A stretch of 64,000 nucleotides of DNA. Origin: Ornithinibacillus salinisoli (lineage in GTDB: Bacteria; Bacillota; Bacilli; Bacillales; Amphibacillaceae). The notes under the pieces are model-generated. The model did not search any database. It was not told the origin of the DNA and saw only the letters and a list, made by a program, of their open reading frames with translations. The stretch lies in the NCBI RefSeq assembly GCF_042682545.1, contig NZ_JBHUHQ010000021.1. One strand, given 5' to 3'. Of the stretch, positions 26,836 through 34,232 are shown one piece after another. Numbering within the stretch: position 1 is the first letter of the stretch; each line of letters begins with the position of its first letter. Made by a program: the position numbers and the translations under genes.

Positions 26836-27273
26836 ATGTCAAAAAAACAAGAATTACTGTCATTAACTGTTCTTGATCAATTACATACAGCAGGAGCAGG
26901 TTACGACATACTTCGTTACATAAGCTTACCTGATGTGCTAGGTTCAGAAGCTGATACGCTTCTTTATTTTATGGGTAAAAATTTAGCAAGGAAATTTGAG
27001 ATTGGATCTTTAGGAGATGTTGTATACTTTTTTGAAAAATGTGGTTGGGGAAAACTAGAATTATTTAAAGAGAAAAAAAACGAATTAATTTTCCATCTAC
27101 TTTCTGATGCTGTTGTACAACGATTGCAAGCACCATTACAGGCAAATTTCCGATTGGAAACAGGTTTTCTCACGGAAGCAATTTATCACCTAAAAGGTAA
27201 AGATTGTGAAGGGATTGAAGAAATTAATCATAAAATCCACCAAATTGAATTCAAGATTGTATTTATTGATTAA
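26836..27273 (+). CDS. yslB: DUF2507 protein YslB
   Basis: A 145-residue soluble protein of the DUF2507/V4R-like group, recognised by GYDILRYISLPDVLG, LYFMGKNLARKF and FFEKCGWGKLEL. Its function is unknown. It starts at ATG behind AAAGGG and is divergent from sdhC, as in B. subtilis. Downstream is a terminator near 27372-27408. Confidence 0.88.
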   Translation: MSKKQELLSLTVLDQLHTAGAGYDILRYISLPDVLGSEADTLLYFMGKNLARKFEIGSLGDVVYFFEKCGWGKLELFKEKKNELIFHLLSDAVVQRLQAPLQANFRLETGFLTEAIYHLKGKDCEGIEEINHKIHQIEFKIVFID

Positions 27274-27371
27274 GTTGAATTGTTGTTAATAAGAGGTACT
27301 GAAAATATTAAGTTGTTCACTGTTGCTGGTAAGAAATAAATATTCAGAACGGTTTTATTGTAATTAGACCA

Positions 27372-27408
27372 AATTTTGTCCTTCATAGCCTCGATGAAGG
27401 ACATTTTT
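27372..27408 (+). terminator. Terminator downstream of yslB
   Basis: GTCCTTCAT and ATGAAGGAC form a 9-bp stem with a 7-nt loop, followed by ATTTTTATT on the plus strand. It lies 100 bp after yslB. Confidence 0.8.
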
Positions 27409-27562
27409 ATTGTAGATAACCCAGGTTTAAGTCTTTCGTCCACTTCTTGTAACTAAGATTTGTTTACCATTTTTTAGCAGATTAATGAGTTACTTACTAA
27501 CTATCTTTGTTGGTGTATAAATTGATTATCAACTTTGCCTAGCCTGTTAAATATCGCTATCT

Positions 27563-27609
27563 CAAATGAAAAATAACAGACTAAAATCACTGGGATTTTG
27601 TCTGTTATT
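27563..27609 (-). terminator. Terminator after uvrC
   Basis: AATAACAGAC and GTCTGTTATT pair, with an inner AAAATC/GATTTT stem. On the minus strand TTATTTTTCATTT follows. It sits 70 bp beyond the uvrC stop. Confidence 0.82.
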
Positions 27610-27676
27610 ACATGGAGCACTTTTACTAATTATTAATAAGATAAGTGAACTTCTTAGAAATATAGGCACTACTATT

Positions 27677-29470
27677 TTAATTACTTTCCTTATTTAAGTG
27701 CATTATTATTTCCTCAGCAATATTCTGGGGAACTCCTAACTTAGTTATGTCTGTCAGCTTCGCTTTCTTAATATCGTTTACGGATTTAAAGTGCGTTAAT
27801 AATAGTTTGCGACGCTTTTCGCCAACACCCGGAATTTTGTCCAATTCAGATTGAAATAAACTTTTTCCTCGTAATTGTCGGTGGAAAGAGATTGCAAACC
27901 GGTGTACCTCATCCTGAATTCGTTGTACAAGGTAAAATTCTTGCGACTTCCTTGATAGTGGAATAACTGTTGGCGGATTACCGTATAAAAGTTCACTTGT
28001 TTTATGTTTATCATCTTTCGCTAAACCACACAACGGTATGTCTACCCCTAATTCATTTTCTAATACATCTAATGCCGCACTCATCTGCCCTTTTCCTCCA
28101 TCAATAACTATTAAATCAGGCAATGGAAGGGACTCCTTTAACACACGTGTGTAACGTCGACGAATTACTTCGCGCATCGTTTCATAATCATCTGGACCTT
28201 CTACATCTTTAATCTTATACTTTCGATATTCCTTTTTATTGGGTTTTCCATCAGTAAATACTACCATCGCAGATACTGGGTCTGTACCCTGGATATTTGA
28301 GTTATCAAAGGCTTCAATTCGATGTGGGGTTTCAATATTTAATGCGTCACCTAGTTTTTCAACGGCAACAATCGTACGTTCCTCATTGCGTTCGATGATT
28401 GAAAACTTTTCTTTCAAGAATACATTTGCATTTTCCATTGCTAGCTCAACTAACTCTTTTTTCCTGCCTCGAAATGGGGTATGAACATCTACATCTAATA
28501 GTCCTTTTAAAAGCTCTGTTTCAATTCCAATTGGGACAAATATTTGTTTTGGTTTCGGATGATTTTGATGTAAATAGAATCTACCAATATAGCTTATAAA
28601 TGTATCTTCTGGATCATCGAAAAACGGAAAAGTCGCTACATCTCTTTCTATTAACTTACCTTGACGGATAAAAAATACTTGAATACACATCCAGCCTTTA
28701 TCAAAACTGTAGCCAAAAACATCGCGATCCACATTATCGTTTAGAGTCATTTTCTGTTGTTCCATAACCACTTCAATATGTTGAATTTGGTCACGTAATT
28801 CTTTTGCCCGTTCGAAATGAAGGTTTTCACTTGCCTCATACATTTTGGTTTGTATATCTTTTTTTATTTCCTTAAATCCACCGTGTAAAAATGAACTGAT
28901 ACTTTGAACGATCTGATCATATTCTGCTTGCGGAGCTGGCTCTTCCCTACACGCTAAGCATTGCCCCATATGATAATAAAGACAATACCGTCCAGGTGGG
29001 TTATTACATTTCCGAAGGGGGTATAATCGATCAAGCAACTTTTTCGTTTCCCTTGCAGCATATACATTTGGATAAGGACCAAAATATTTTCCTTTATCTT
29101 TTTTAACTTTACGTGTTATCAATAATCGAGGATGTCTTTCTGATGTGATTTTCAAGTAAGGATAGGATTTATCATCTTTTAACAAAACATTATACTTTGG
29201 GTCATATTTTTTTATTAAATTCATTTCTAAAATAAGTGCTTCAATTTCCGTAGAAGTAATAATATATTCAAAGTCTTGGATCTCTTGTACAAGTCGCTGC
29301 GTTTTTTGGTCATTAGCTCCTGTAAAATAAGATCTAACTCTATTTTTTAACAACTTGGATTTACCAACATAAATAACAGTGTTGTGTTTATCCTTCATTA
29401 AGTAACAGCCAGGTTGCGCAGGAAGAACTGCTAATTTTTCTTTAATTGTTTGATTCATTTCCAACTTCAT
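27677..29470 (-). CDS. uvrC: UvrABC excinuclease subunit C
   Basis: Makes both incisions in nucleotide excision repair. The 597-residue protein has the N-terminal GIY-YIG domain (PGCYLMKDKHNTVIYVGKSK near residue 20), a UVR motif near residue 210, the RNase H-like C-terminal nuclease (IEAFDNSNIQG, LIVIDGGKGQ) and tandem helix-hairpin-helix motifs. The exact start is uncertain: ATG 29470 has a close AAGGG, while TTG 29464 or ATG 29458 would be better spaced and agree with B. subtilis. It is followed by a terminator. Confidence 0.95.
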   Translation of the reverse strand: MKLEMNQTIKEKLAVLPAQPGCYLMKDKHNTVIYVGKSKLLKNRVRSYFTGANDQKTQRLVQEIQDFEYIITSTEIEALILEMNLIKKYDPKYNVLLKDDKSYPYLKITSERHPRLLITRKVKKDKGKYFGPYPNVYAARETKKLLDRLYPLRKCNNPPGRYCLYYHMGQCLACREEPAPQAEYDQIVQSISSFLHGGFKEIKKDIQTKMYEASENLHFERAKELRDQIQHIEVVMEQQKMTLNDNVDRDVFGYSFDKGWMCIQVFFIRQGKLIERDVATFPFFDDPEDTFISYIGRFYLHQNHPKPKQIFVPIGIETELLKGLLDVDVHTPFRGRKKELVELAMENANVFLKEKFSIIERNEERTIVAVEKLGDALNIETPHRIEAFDNSNIQGTDPVSAMVVFTDGKPNKKEYRKYKIKDVEGPDDYETMREVIRRRYTRVLKESLPLPDLIVIDGGKGQMSAALDVLENELGVDIPLCGLAKDDKHKTSELLYGNPPTVIPLSRKSQEFYLVQRIQDEVHRFAISFHRQLRGKSLFQSELDKIPGVGEKRRKLLLTHFKSVNDIKKAKLTDITKLGVPQNIAEEIIMHLNKESN

Positions 29471-29493
29471 CCCTTAACAAAAATTAACTAAAG

Positions 29494-29529
29494 ATAATCC
29501 CTTGTTATAAGCAGTAACAAGGGATTTTG
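29494..29529 (-). terminator. Terminator after trxA
   Basis: AATCCCTTGTTA and TAACAAGGGATT form a 12-bp stem with a 7-nt loop. The minus-strand tail is only weakly T-rich, so readthrough into uvrC is possible. Confidence 0.75.
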
Positions 29530-29557
29530 TAATCTATACTTCAATTAATGAAATTAT

Positions 29558-29872
29558 TTATGCATGTTTATTGATTAATTCAACAAGTGCTTCTTTAGGT
29601 TGGAAACCAATAACCTGTTCCACAACATTTCCGTCTTTAAATAACAATAACGTTGGGATACTCATAACTCCAAATTTTCCTGCTGTTTCTTGATTTTCAT
29701 CAACATCAAGTTTAACGATTTGAACTTTATCAGACATTTCGCCATCAATTTCTTCAAGAACAGGAGCAATCATTTTACAAGGTCCGCACCATGGCGCCCA
29801 AAAATCAGCTAAAACCAATCCTTCGGCAGTTTCACTAGCGAAGTTTTGATCAGTTACATTTACAATTGCCAT
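29558..29872 (-). CDS. trxA: Thioredoxin
   Basis: General cytosolic disulfide reductase, 104 residues. The active site WCGPC lies at W28-C32, and the cis-proline is in MSIPTLLLF. It starts at ATG behind GAGGAGG. A 16-bp palindrome sits in its leader at 29893-29908. The gene is essential in B. subtilis; uvrC follows. Confidence 0.97.
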   Translation of the reverse strand: MAIVNVTDQNFASETAEGLVLADFWAPWCGPCKMIAPVLEEIDGEMSDKVQIVKLDVDENQETAGKFGVMSIPTLLLFKDGNVVEQVIGFQPKEALVELINKHA

Positions 29873-29892
29873 ATTTATTCCTCCTCATTACT

Positions 29893-29908
29893 GTACTCGT
29901 AATCGAGT
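29893..29908 (-). promoter_or_regulatory. Palindrome in the trxA leader
   Basis: TACTCG and CGAGTA are perfect arms around a 4-base centre. The site lies between a possible TATACT -10 box and the ribosome binding site. It could be an operator or a small hairpin in the leader. Confidence 0.4.
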
Positions 29909-30167
29909 ATATCATCATTAATAGTTGCTTACTAATAGTTTGCTTCAACATAAAATTATTATCAGTTATTAATTAAGTATCTATTCGGATAGTTTCTCAC
30001 TATTGATATAAAAAGGGCAGTAAGGTTGGCTCATTTACCCAGTTTCGGAACCTGAGATCGCCAGGGTCTAATTAAAATTGCTACTTTGTTCTTCTGCATT
30101 GAGGAATCAAACCTCAAAGCAAAACTAGAAGGTAGAGAAGCATCTAAAAGTTGCAATGGGTCTATAA

Positions 30168-30240
30168 GAGTGGACATGATGTTAGCTATTTCATAAAATA
30201 ACTTCATTTGAAACTGTTCGTGGCCAGCAAGTACGTTATT
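30168..30240 (+). repeat. 73-bp dispersed repeat, copy 1
   Basis: Aligns without gaps to 50864-50936, with 57 of 73 positions identical. Conserved blocks are GGACATG, TATTTC, TAAAATAA, CATTTGAAA and CAAGTACGTTATT. It is non-coding. Confidence 0.75.
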
Positions 30241-30285
30241 GATGTAAAATGTGCATTAACTTAATATGTTGGTTGGTGCCTTTAC

Positions 30286-30391
30286 CTCGCTCCAGAAATA
30301 CACTTCGCTTTCCGCGGGCGGCTGGTGAGCCTCCTCGTGCTACGCACTGCGGGGTCTCACCGATGCCTTTCCTCCCGCAGGACAAGGAACG
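30286..30391 (-). repeat. Structured dispersed repeat, copy 2 (inverted)
   Basis: The reverse complement matches 1-106 over its full 106 nt, apart mainly from the apex, where GTGC/GCAC replaces GAAC/GTTC. That change keeps the pairing. Beyond 30391 the sequence continues into a further segment (30400-30470) that resembles 61705-61775. Confidence 0.8.
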
Positions 30392-30596
30392 CTACGTCAG
30401 CGACACATCGCACGCAGAAAAAGTGGTTTTCTTTTTCAAGGAGTCTACGTGTATTTCTTCCGCTAGAATAGTGCATAGAGACCTTCATAACATGTATTCC
30501 CTAAAATAACTTTCTATACCATGGGAAGTGCTCCACTAAGTGTTGAAATCATTGGCTAACACCATTCCATAATTAGAGAATTTCCACTAGCCGTAG

Positions 30597-30705
30597 CTTT
30601 CCTTGTCCTGTGGGAACAGCACGTGTCCGAAGACCCCGGAAGAAGTGGTTTTCTTCTGAGGAGGCTGAGGCCGTGCCCACGGAAAGCGAAGTATTCTGCC
30701 GGAGC
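30597..30705 (+). repeat. Structured dispersed repeat, copy 3 (divergent)
   Basis: Shares CTTGTCCTG, the GACCCCG and GAGGAGGCT segments and GGAAAGCGAAGT with copies 1 and 2, but differs elsewhere. CTGTGGG (30608-30614) pairs with CCCACGG (30676-30682), a covariant of the CTGCGGG/CCCGCGG pair in copy 1. The apical stem is GAAGAA/TTCTTC. It faces copy 2 about 200 bp away. Confidence 0.7.
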
Positions 30706-30800
30706 AGTTTTGTAGCACTCGATCGAATAAGAGTGTGAAAGTAAATCTACGCAAAAGTTATGGCGCAGTTTATGTAATCTACGAATTAAGATTCATTATG

Positions 30801-30832
30801 AAAAAAGATCTAACCAATTGGTTAGATCTTGA
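30801..30832 (-). terminator. Terminator after etfA
   Basis: AAGATCTAACCAATTGGTTAGATCTT is a palindrome (written here in two halves, AAGATCTAACCAA and TTGGTTAGATCTT), with TTTTTTC following on the minus strand. It ends the fadR-fadB-etfB-etfA unit. Confidence 0.88.
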
Positions 30833-30836
30833 TTAA

Positions 30837-31811
30837 CTATGCTTTAATTTTTTTGATTTCTTCAATCAGCATTGGTACTACTTCGAATAGATCGCCAACT
30901 ATCCCATAATCAGCAACATTAAAAATGTTTGCTTCTGGATCTTTATTAATAGCAACAATAACTTTGGAATTAGACATACCAGCAAGATGTTGGATTGCCC
31001 CTGAGATTCCTACTGCAATATATAGATCTGGTGTAACTACCTTACCCGTTTGACCAATTTGTAAGGAGTAATCACAGTAATCTGCATCACATGCACCACG
31101 GGAAGCGCCAACAGCCCCACCTAAAACATCTGCTAATTCATAGAGTGGATTAAATCCGTCAGCACTTTTAACTCCACGACCACCAGCAACAATCACATTT
31201 GCTTCAGACAGATCGACACCTTCTGAAGCTTTACGAACAACATCTTTAATTACAGTACGTAAATCCGTAATGTCTACTTCATTTGCTTGAATATCTCCAG
31301 AACGAGTGTCATCACGTTCTAGTGCAGGGATATTATTAGGACGAATCGTAGCAAAAACAAGTCCACTAGCGATTGTTTTCTTTTCAAAAGCTTTACCTGA
31401 ATATATTGGTCTAGTGAATACCACTTCATCACCATCTACGTCTATATCAGTAGCATCTGATACTAAACCAGATTCTAATTTTGCTGCAAGTTTTGGTGTT
31501 AAATCTTTTCCGACTGCAGTATGACCCATGATAATGCCATAAGGGGATTCTTCATTAATAACTGATAATACTGCTTGACCGTATCCATCAGATGTATATG
31601 TTTTCAATCCCGAATTTTTCAGTGTAACAACACGTTCTGCCCCGTAATATATCATTTCTTGTGCTTGGCTCTCTAGATTATCTTCTCCACATAGCAAGCC
31701 AACAATCTCGCCTTCAGGCTTTATTTTTTTAGCAGCGGCGATCGCTTCAAATGTTACATTACGTAACACACCATCTCTCATTTCTCCAATTACTAATAAT
31801 TTATCGCTCAT
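30837..31811 (-). CDS. etfA: Electron transfer flavoprotein, alpha subunit
   Basis: FAD-carrying subunit that passes electrons from acyl-CoA dehydrogenases to the respiratory chain. The 324 residues end in the FAD-binding domain: GGRGVKSADGF, GASRGACDADYC, QIGQTGKVVTPDLYIAVGISG and NSKVIVAINKDPEANIF. Together with etfB it forms the heterodimer. It is the last gene of the fatty-acid oxidation operon. Confidence 0.96.
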   Translation of the reverse strand: MSDKLLVIGEMRDGVLRNVTFEAIAAAKKIKPEGEIVGLLCGEDNLESQAQEMIYYGAERVVTLKNSGLKTYTSDGYGQAVLSVINEESPYGIIMGHTAVGKDLTPKLAAKLESGLVSDATDIDVDGDEVVFTRPIYSGKAFEKKTIASGLVFATIRPNNIPALERDDTRSGDIQANEVDITDLRTVIKDVVRKASEGVDLSEANVIVAGGRGVKSADGFNPLYELADVLGGAVGASRGACDADYCDYSLQIGQTGKVVTPDLYIAVGISGAIQHLAGMSNSKVIVAINKDPEANIFNVADYGIVGDLFEVVPMLIEEIKKIKA

Positions 31812-31838
31812 GAGAATTTCTCCCTTCTGTCATCAAGA

Positions 31839-32612
31839 TTAAAGTACTTTAGATTCGTTTTTCAGCAATGAAACAAGTTCCTTAACTTGTTCGTTAACCT
31901 CTCCACTTAAAACTCTTCCAGCCTCTTTTTCAGGTGGTAAGAATATATCAATTGTTTTCGTTTTAGGTTCTAATTCATCCTCATCTAGATCAAGATCATC
32001 GATCTCTAATTCTTCCAGTGGTTTCTTCTTTGCTTTCATAATTCCTGGTAGAGATGGGTATCTCGGATCATTCAGTCCTTGCTGACAAGTTACTAGGACA
32101 GGTAAGCTCGTTTCAACTTTTTCAACATCACCTTCAACGTCCTTGTCGATTTTAACATTGTCTCCTTCGATAACTAAGCTTGTTATCGTTGTAACATATG
32201 GAATATCAAGGAGCTCAGCTAAACGAGGACCAACCTGGCCACTTGCTTCATCAATAGCAACATTTCCAGCTAGTATCAAATCAACTTCTTTATCTTCAAA
32301 AAATGCTTCTAGTATTTTCGCAGTAGTAAATTGATCGCCATCTTCTAGATCATCTTCCGTATTTATCAATACAGCTTTATCTGCTCCCATTGCTAATGCT
32401 GTGCGTAACTGCTTTTCTGAATCTTCATCACCTATCGTGATAACAGTAACTTCCCCTCCATGCTCATCGCGTTGCTTAATAGCTTCCTCAACTGCATATT
32501 CGTCGTAAGGGTTAATAATATATTCTGCACTATCATCCTCAATTCGCCCATTTGTTACAGTAATTTTCTCCTCTGTATCAAAGGTCTTTTTCAATAACAC
32601 ATAAATATTCAT
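31839..32612 (-). CDS. etfB: Electron transfer flavoprotein, beta subunit
   Basis: AMP-binding partner of EtfA, 257 residues. Conserved segments are NPYDEYAVEEAI, ALAMGADKAVLI, GNVAIDEASGQVGPRLAELL and RYPSLPGIMKAKKKPLEEL. I place the start at ATG 32612 after GGAGGA; the longer upstream reading includes the ribosome binding site. It lies 27 nt before etfA. Confidence 0.95.
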   Translation of the reverse strand: MNIYVLLKKTFDTEEKITVTNGRIEDDSAEYIINPYDEYAVEEAIKQRDEHGGEVTVITIGDEDSEKQLRTALAMGADKAVLINTEDDLEDGDQFTTAKILEAFFEDKEVDLILAGNVAIDEASGQVGPRLAELLDIPYVTTITSLVIEGDNVKIDKDVEGDVEKVETSLPVLVTCQQGLNDPRYPSLPGIMKAKKKPLEELEIDDLDLDEDELEPKTKTIDIFLPPEKEAGRVLSGEVNEQVKELVSLLKNESKVL

Positions 32613-32669
32613 GTGGTCTTCCTCCTTTTTAAGCGTTTTCAAAATATGATAATAGAAGAATAGATTTAT

Positions 32670-33443
32670 CTATTTATCTTGGAAATTGGGTTTCCGCTTT
32701 TCCATAAAGGCCTTTACACCCTCTTTTGCATCTTCTGACCCAAATATCTCACCAAAAGCGATTGCTTCTGCTTTAACACCTTTTGAAAATTGCGATGTTT
32801 TCGCATATGGTATTAATTGCATGATATGATTTATAGTTGGTTTGCTTTTTGCAGCTATTTTAGTCGCTAGTTTCATAGCTTCATCAAAAACACGATCTTC
32901 AGCAACCGCATGATTAGCTAGCCCTAAAGCATGTGCTTCGGTACCCGTAATTGGCTCACCACTTAGGATTAATTCATAAGCCTTAGCGGAACCAACATAC
33001 CTTGGTAATCGCTGCGTTCCGGCAAATCCTGGAATAATTCCTAGATTTAATTCAGGTAGACCAAGCTTTGCAGTTTCAGATACTAATCGGATATGACAAG
33101 CCATTGCTAGCTCTAATCCACCACCTAAAGCAGCACCATGTATTGCAGCTATGATCGGAACAGAAAATCCTTCCATTCGATCAAAGAGTTTTTGCCCCTC
33201 TTCTGATAACGATTGATAATCAGAGGAATGTTGAAATGAAGTAAACTCTTTAATATCTGCACCTGCAGAGAAGAACTTTCCTTCTCCTCTAATGACGATT
33301 GCCTTTACCGTATGATCTGCCTCAACCTCATCGAGTTTTACAGATAAATCTCGTAATAGATTACTAGACAATGCGTTAGCGGGTGGACTTTGAATAGTTA
33401 ATATAGCTACTTGATCATGTAATTCATACGCTAATGTTCCCAC
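32670..33443 (-). CDS. fadB: Enoyl-CoA hydratase/isomerase family protein FadB
   Basis: Crotonase-family enzyme for the hydration step of beta-oxidation, 257 residues. The oxyanion-hole motifs FFSAGADIKEF and HGAALGGGLELAMACH, and the glutamate in LPELNLGIIPGFAGTQRLPR, are present. The start is GTG 33443 behind AGGAGGGG; an upstream ATG is inside that site. Position between fadR and etfB matches the B. subtilis operon. Confidence 0.94.
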   Translation of the reverse strand: MGTLAYELHDQVAILTIQSPPANALSSNLLRDLSVKLDEVEADHTVKAIVIRGEGKFFSAGADIKEFTSFQHSSDYQSLSEEGQKLFDRMEGFSVPIIAAIHGAALGGGLELAMACHIRLVSETAKLGLPELNLGIIPGFAGTQRLPRYVGSAKAYELILSGEPITGTEAHALGLANHAVAEDRVFDEAMKLATKIAAKSKPTINHIMQLIPYAKTSQFSKGVKAEAIAFGEIFGSEDAKEGVKAFMEKRKPNFQDK

Positions 33444-33523
33444 TATACCCCTCCTCATATGTATTTTAACAAAATATATCTATTTTCACACCCTCTTAAT
33501 TAGCTCTCCCTTGTAAAGATTTT

Positions 33524-34108
33524 TTATCTTGTAGAGAGGCCGTTCGTAATTAATGCGTGAACAGAAGGTGCTAGGCTAACTAATTCATATTTTTCCTCTT
33601 TCATAACCCAGTTTGTTACTGTTTCATCTAATGTCCCAAAGATCATTTGTCGGACTAGCTTTTTATTCAAATCATCACGGAAAATGTTTTGTTCAATTCC
33701 TTCATTTATAATACTATCAATGACCATTAAGTAGGGTTTAAGTACTTTATTAATTTGCAGTCGCAAATCTATATTTGATTGTCTTAATTCTAACTGTGTC
33801 ACGATTGCTAAGTGGTGGTCCTTTGCTAATTGACTAAAATGCATCTCAATTAAGGTCAATAATTTTTCATTTGCATTGCTCTTTTGATCGATTGCTGTAG
33901 CAATTTGTTCAATAAACTGCCCCATTTTTTCCTCAAATACAGATACTAATATATCTTCTTTGTTTTTAAAATATAAATAGATTGTACCATCAGCGACACC
34001 AGCTTTTTTTGCAATCTTTGACACTTGGGATGCATGATAGCCATTTTCTGCAATTACTTCAACAGCTGCATCAATAATTAATTTGTACTTCGGTTTATTT
34101 TTCTTCAT
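33524..34108 (-). CDS. fadR: Fatty-acid metabolism regulator FadR (TetR family)
   Basis: TetR-type repressor of beta-oxidation genes, inactivated by long-chain acyl-CoA (known for B. subtilis FadR/YsiA). The 194 residues have an N-terminal helix-turn-helix almost identical in pattern to FadR (AENGYHASQVSKIAKKAG, VADGTIYLYFKNKEDIL). ATG 34108 follows AAGGAGAT. A FadR box lies 29 bp upstream, so the repressor probably controls its own operon with fadB, etfB and etfA. Confidence 0.95.
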   Translation of the reverse strand: MKKNKPKYKLIIDAAVEVIAENGYHASQVSKIAKKAGVADGTIYLYFKNKEDILVSVFEEKMGQFIEQIATAIDQKSNANEKLLTLIEMHFSQLAKDHHLAIVTQLELRQSNIDLRLQINKVLKPYLMVIDSIINEGIEQNIFRDDLNKKLVRQMIFGTLDETVTNWVMKEEKYELVSLAPSVHALITNGLSTR

Positions 34109-34136
34109 AGAAATCTCCTTCAAGCAAAACATAAAA

Positions 34137-34154
34137 TGAATGAATGTTCATTCA
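34137..34154 (-). promoter_or_regulatory. FadR operator upstream of fadR
   Basis: TGAATGAATGTTCATTCA matches the B. subtilis FadR consensus TGAATGAMTANTCATTCA at all but one position. It lies immediately downstream of the -10 box, over the expected start of transcription. Confidence 0.88.
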
Positions 34155-34160
34155 TGTTTT

Positions 34161-34189
34161 ATTATAAGTTCTCATGTTGGAGATGTCAA
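34161..34189 (-). promoter_or_regulatory. Consensus sigma-A promoter of fadR-fadB-etfBA
   Basis: On the minus strand a perfect TTGACA (34184-34189) and a perfect TATAAT (34161-34166) are separated by exactly 17 bp. The FadR box begins 7 bp downstream. The arrangement predicts a strong promoter tightly held by FadR. Confidence 0.92.
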
Positions 34190-34214
34190 TAACGAACTTG
34201 TCCTAAAAATGGTT

Positions 34215-34232
34215 AAAAAAGAGCCGAAGCTC
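34215..34232 (-). terminator. Terminator after lcfA
   Basis: On the minus strand GAGC-TTCG-GCTC forms a stem with a UUCG tetraloop followed by six T. The stem overlaps the lcfA stop codon. It separates lcfA from the fadR promoter. Confidence 0.78.

Larger units (their letters stand above)
27274..27676. other. Intergenic stretch between yslB and uvrC
   Basis: About 400 bp with no supported gene. It holds the yslB terminator (27372-27408) and the uvrC terminator (27567-27609). As I recall, lysC with its lysine riboswitch lies near this position in B. subtilis; no such riboswitch or gene is seen here. Confidence 0.6.
29873..30836. other. Repeat-rich intergenic region between trxA and etfA
   Basis: This 964-bp stretch has no supported gene. 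It contains the 73-bp repeat at 30168-30240, the structured repeat in inverted orientation at 30286-30391, its divergent copy at 30597-30705, and the etfA terminator at 30801-30832. The 86-codon plus frame at 30249-30509 runs through the repeats and has no ribosome binding site. Confidence 0.75.

Noticed and set aside
27274..27676. Lysine riboswitch or lysC remnant
   Set aside because: Only two terminators are visible; none of the conserved riboswitch segments are seen.
30249..30509. 86-codon plus-strand reading frame
   Set aside because: It runs through repeat copy 2 and its flank, has no ribosome binding site and only encodes repeat sequence.
29873..30836. Insertion sequence or CRISPR array
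   Set aside because: There is no transposase, no terminal inverted repeats with target duplication, and the repeats are not regularly spaced.
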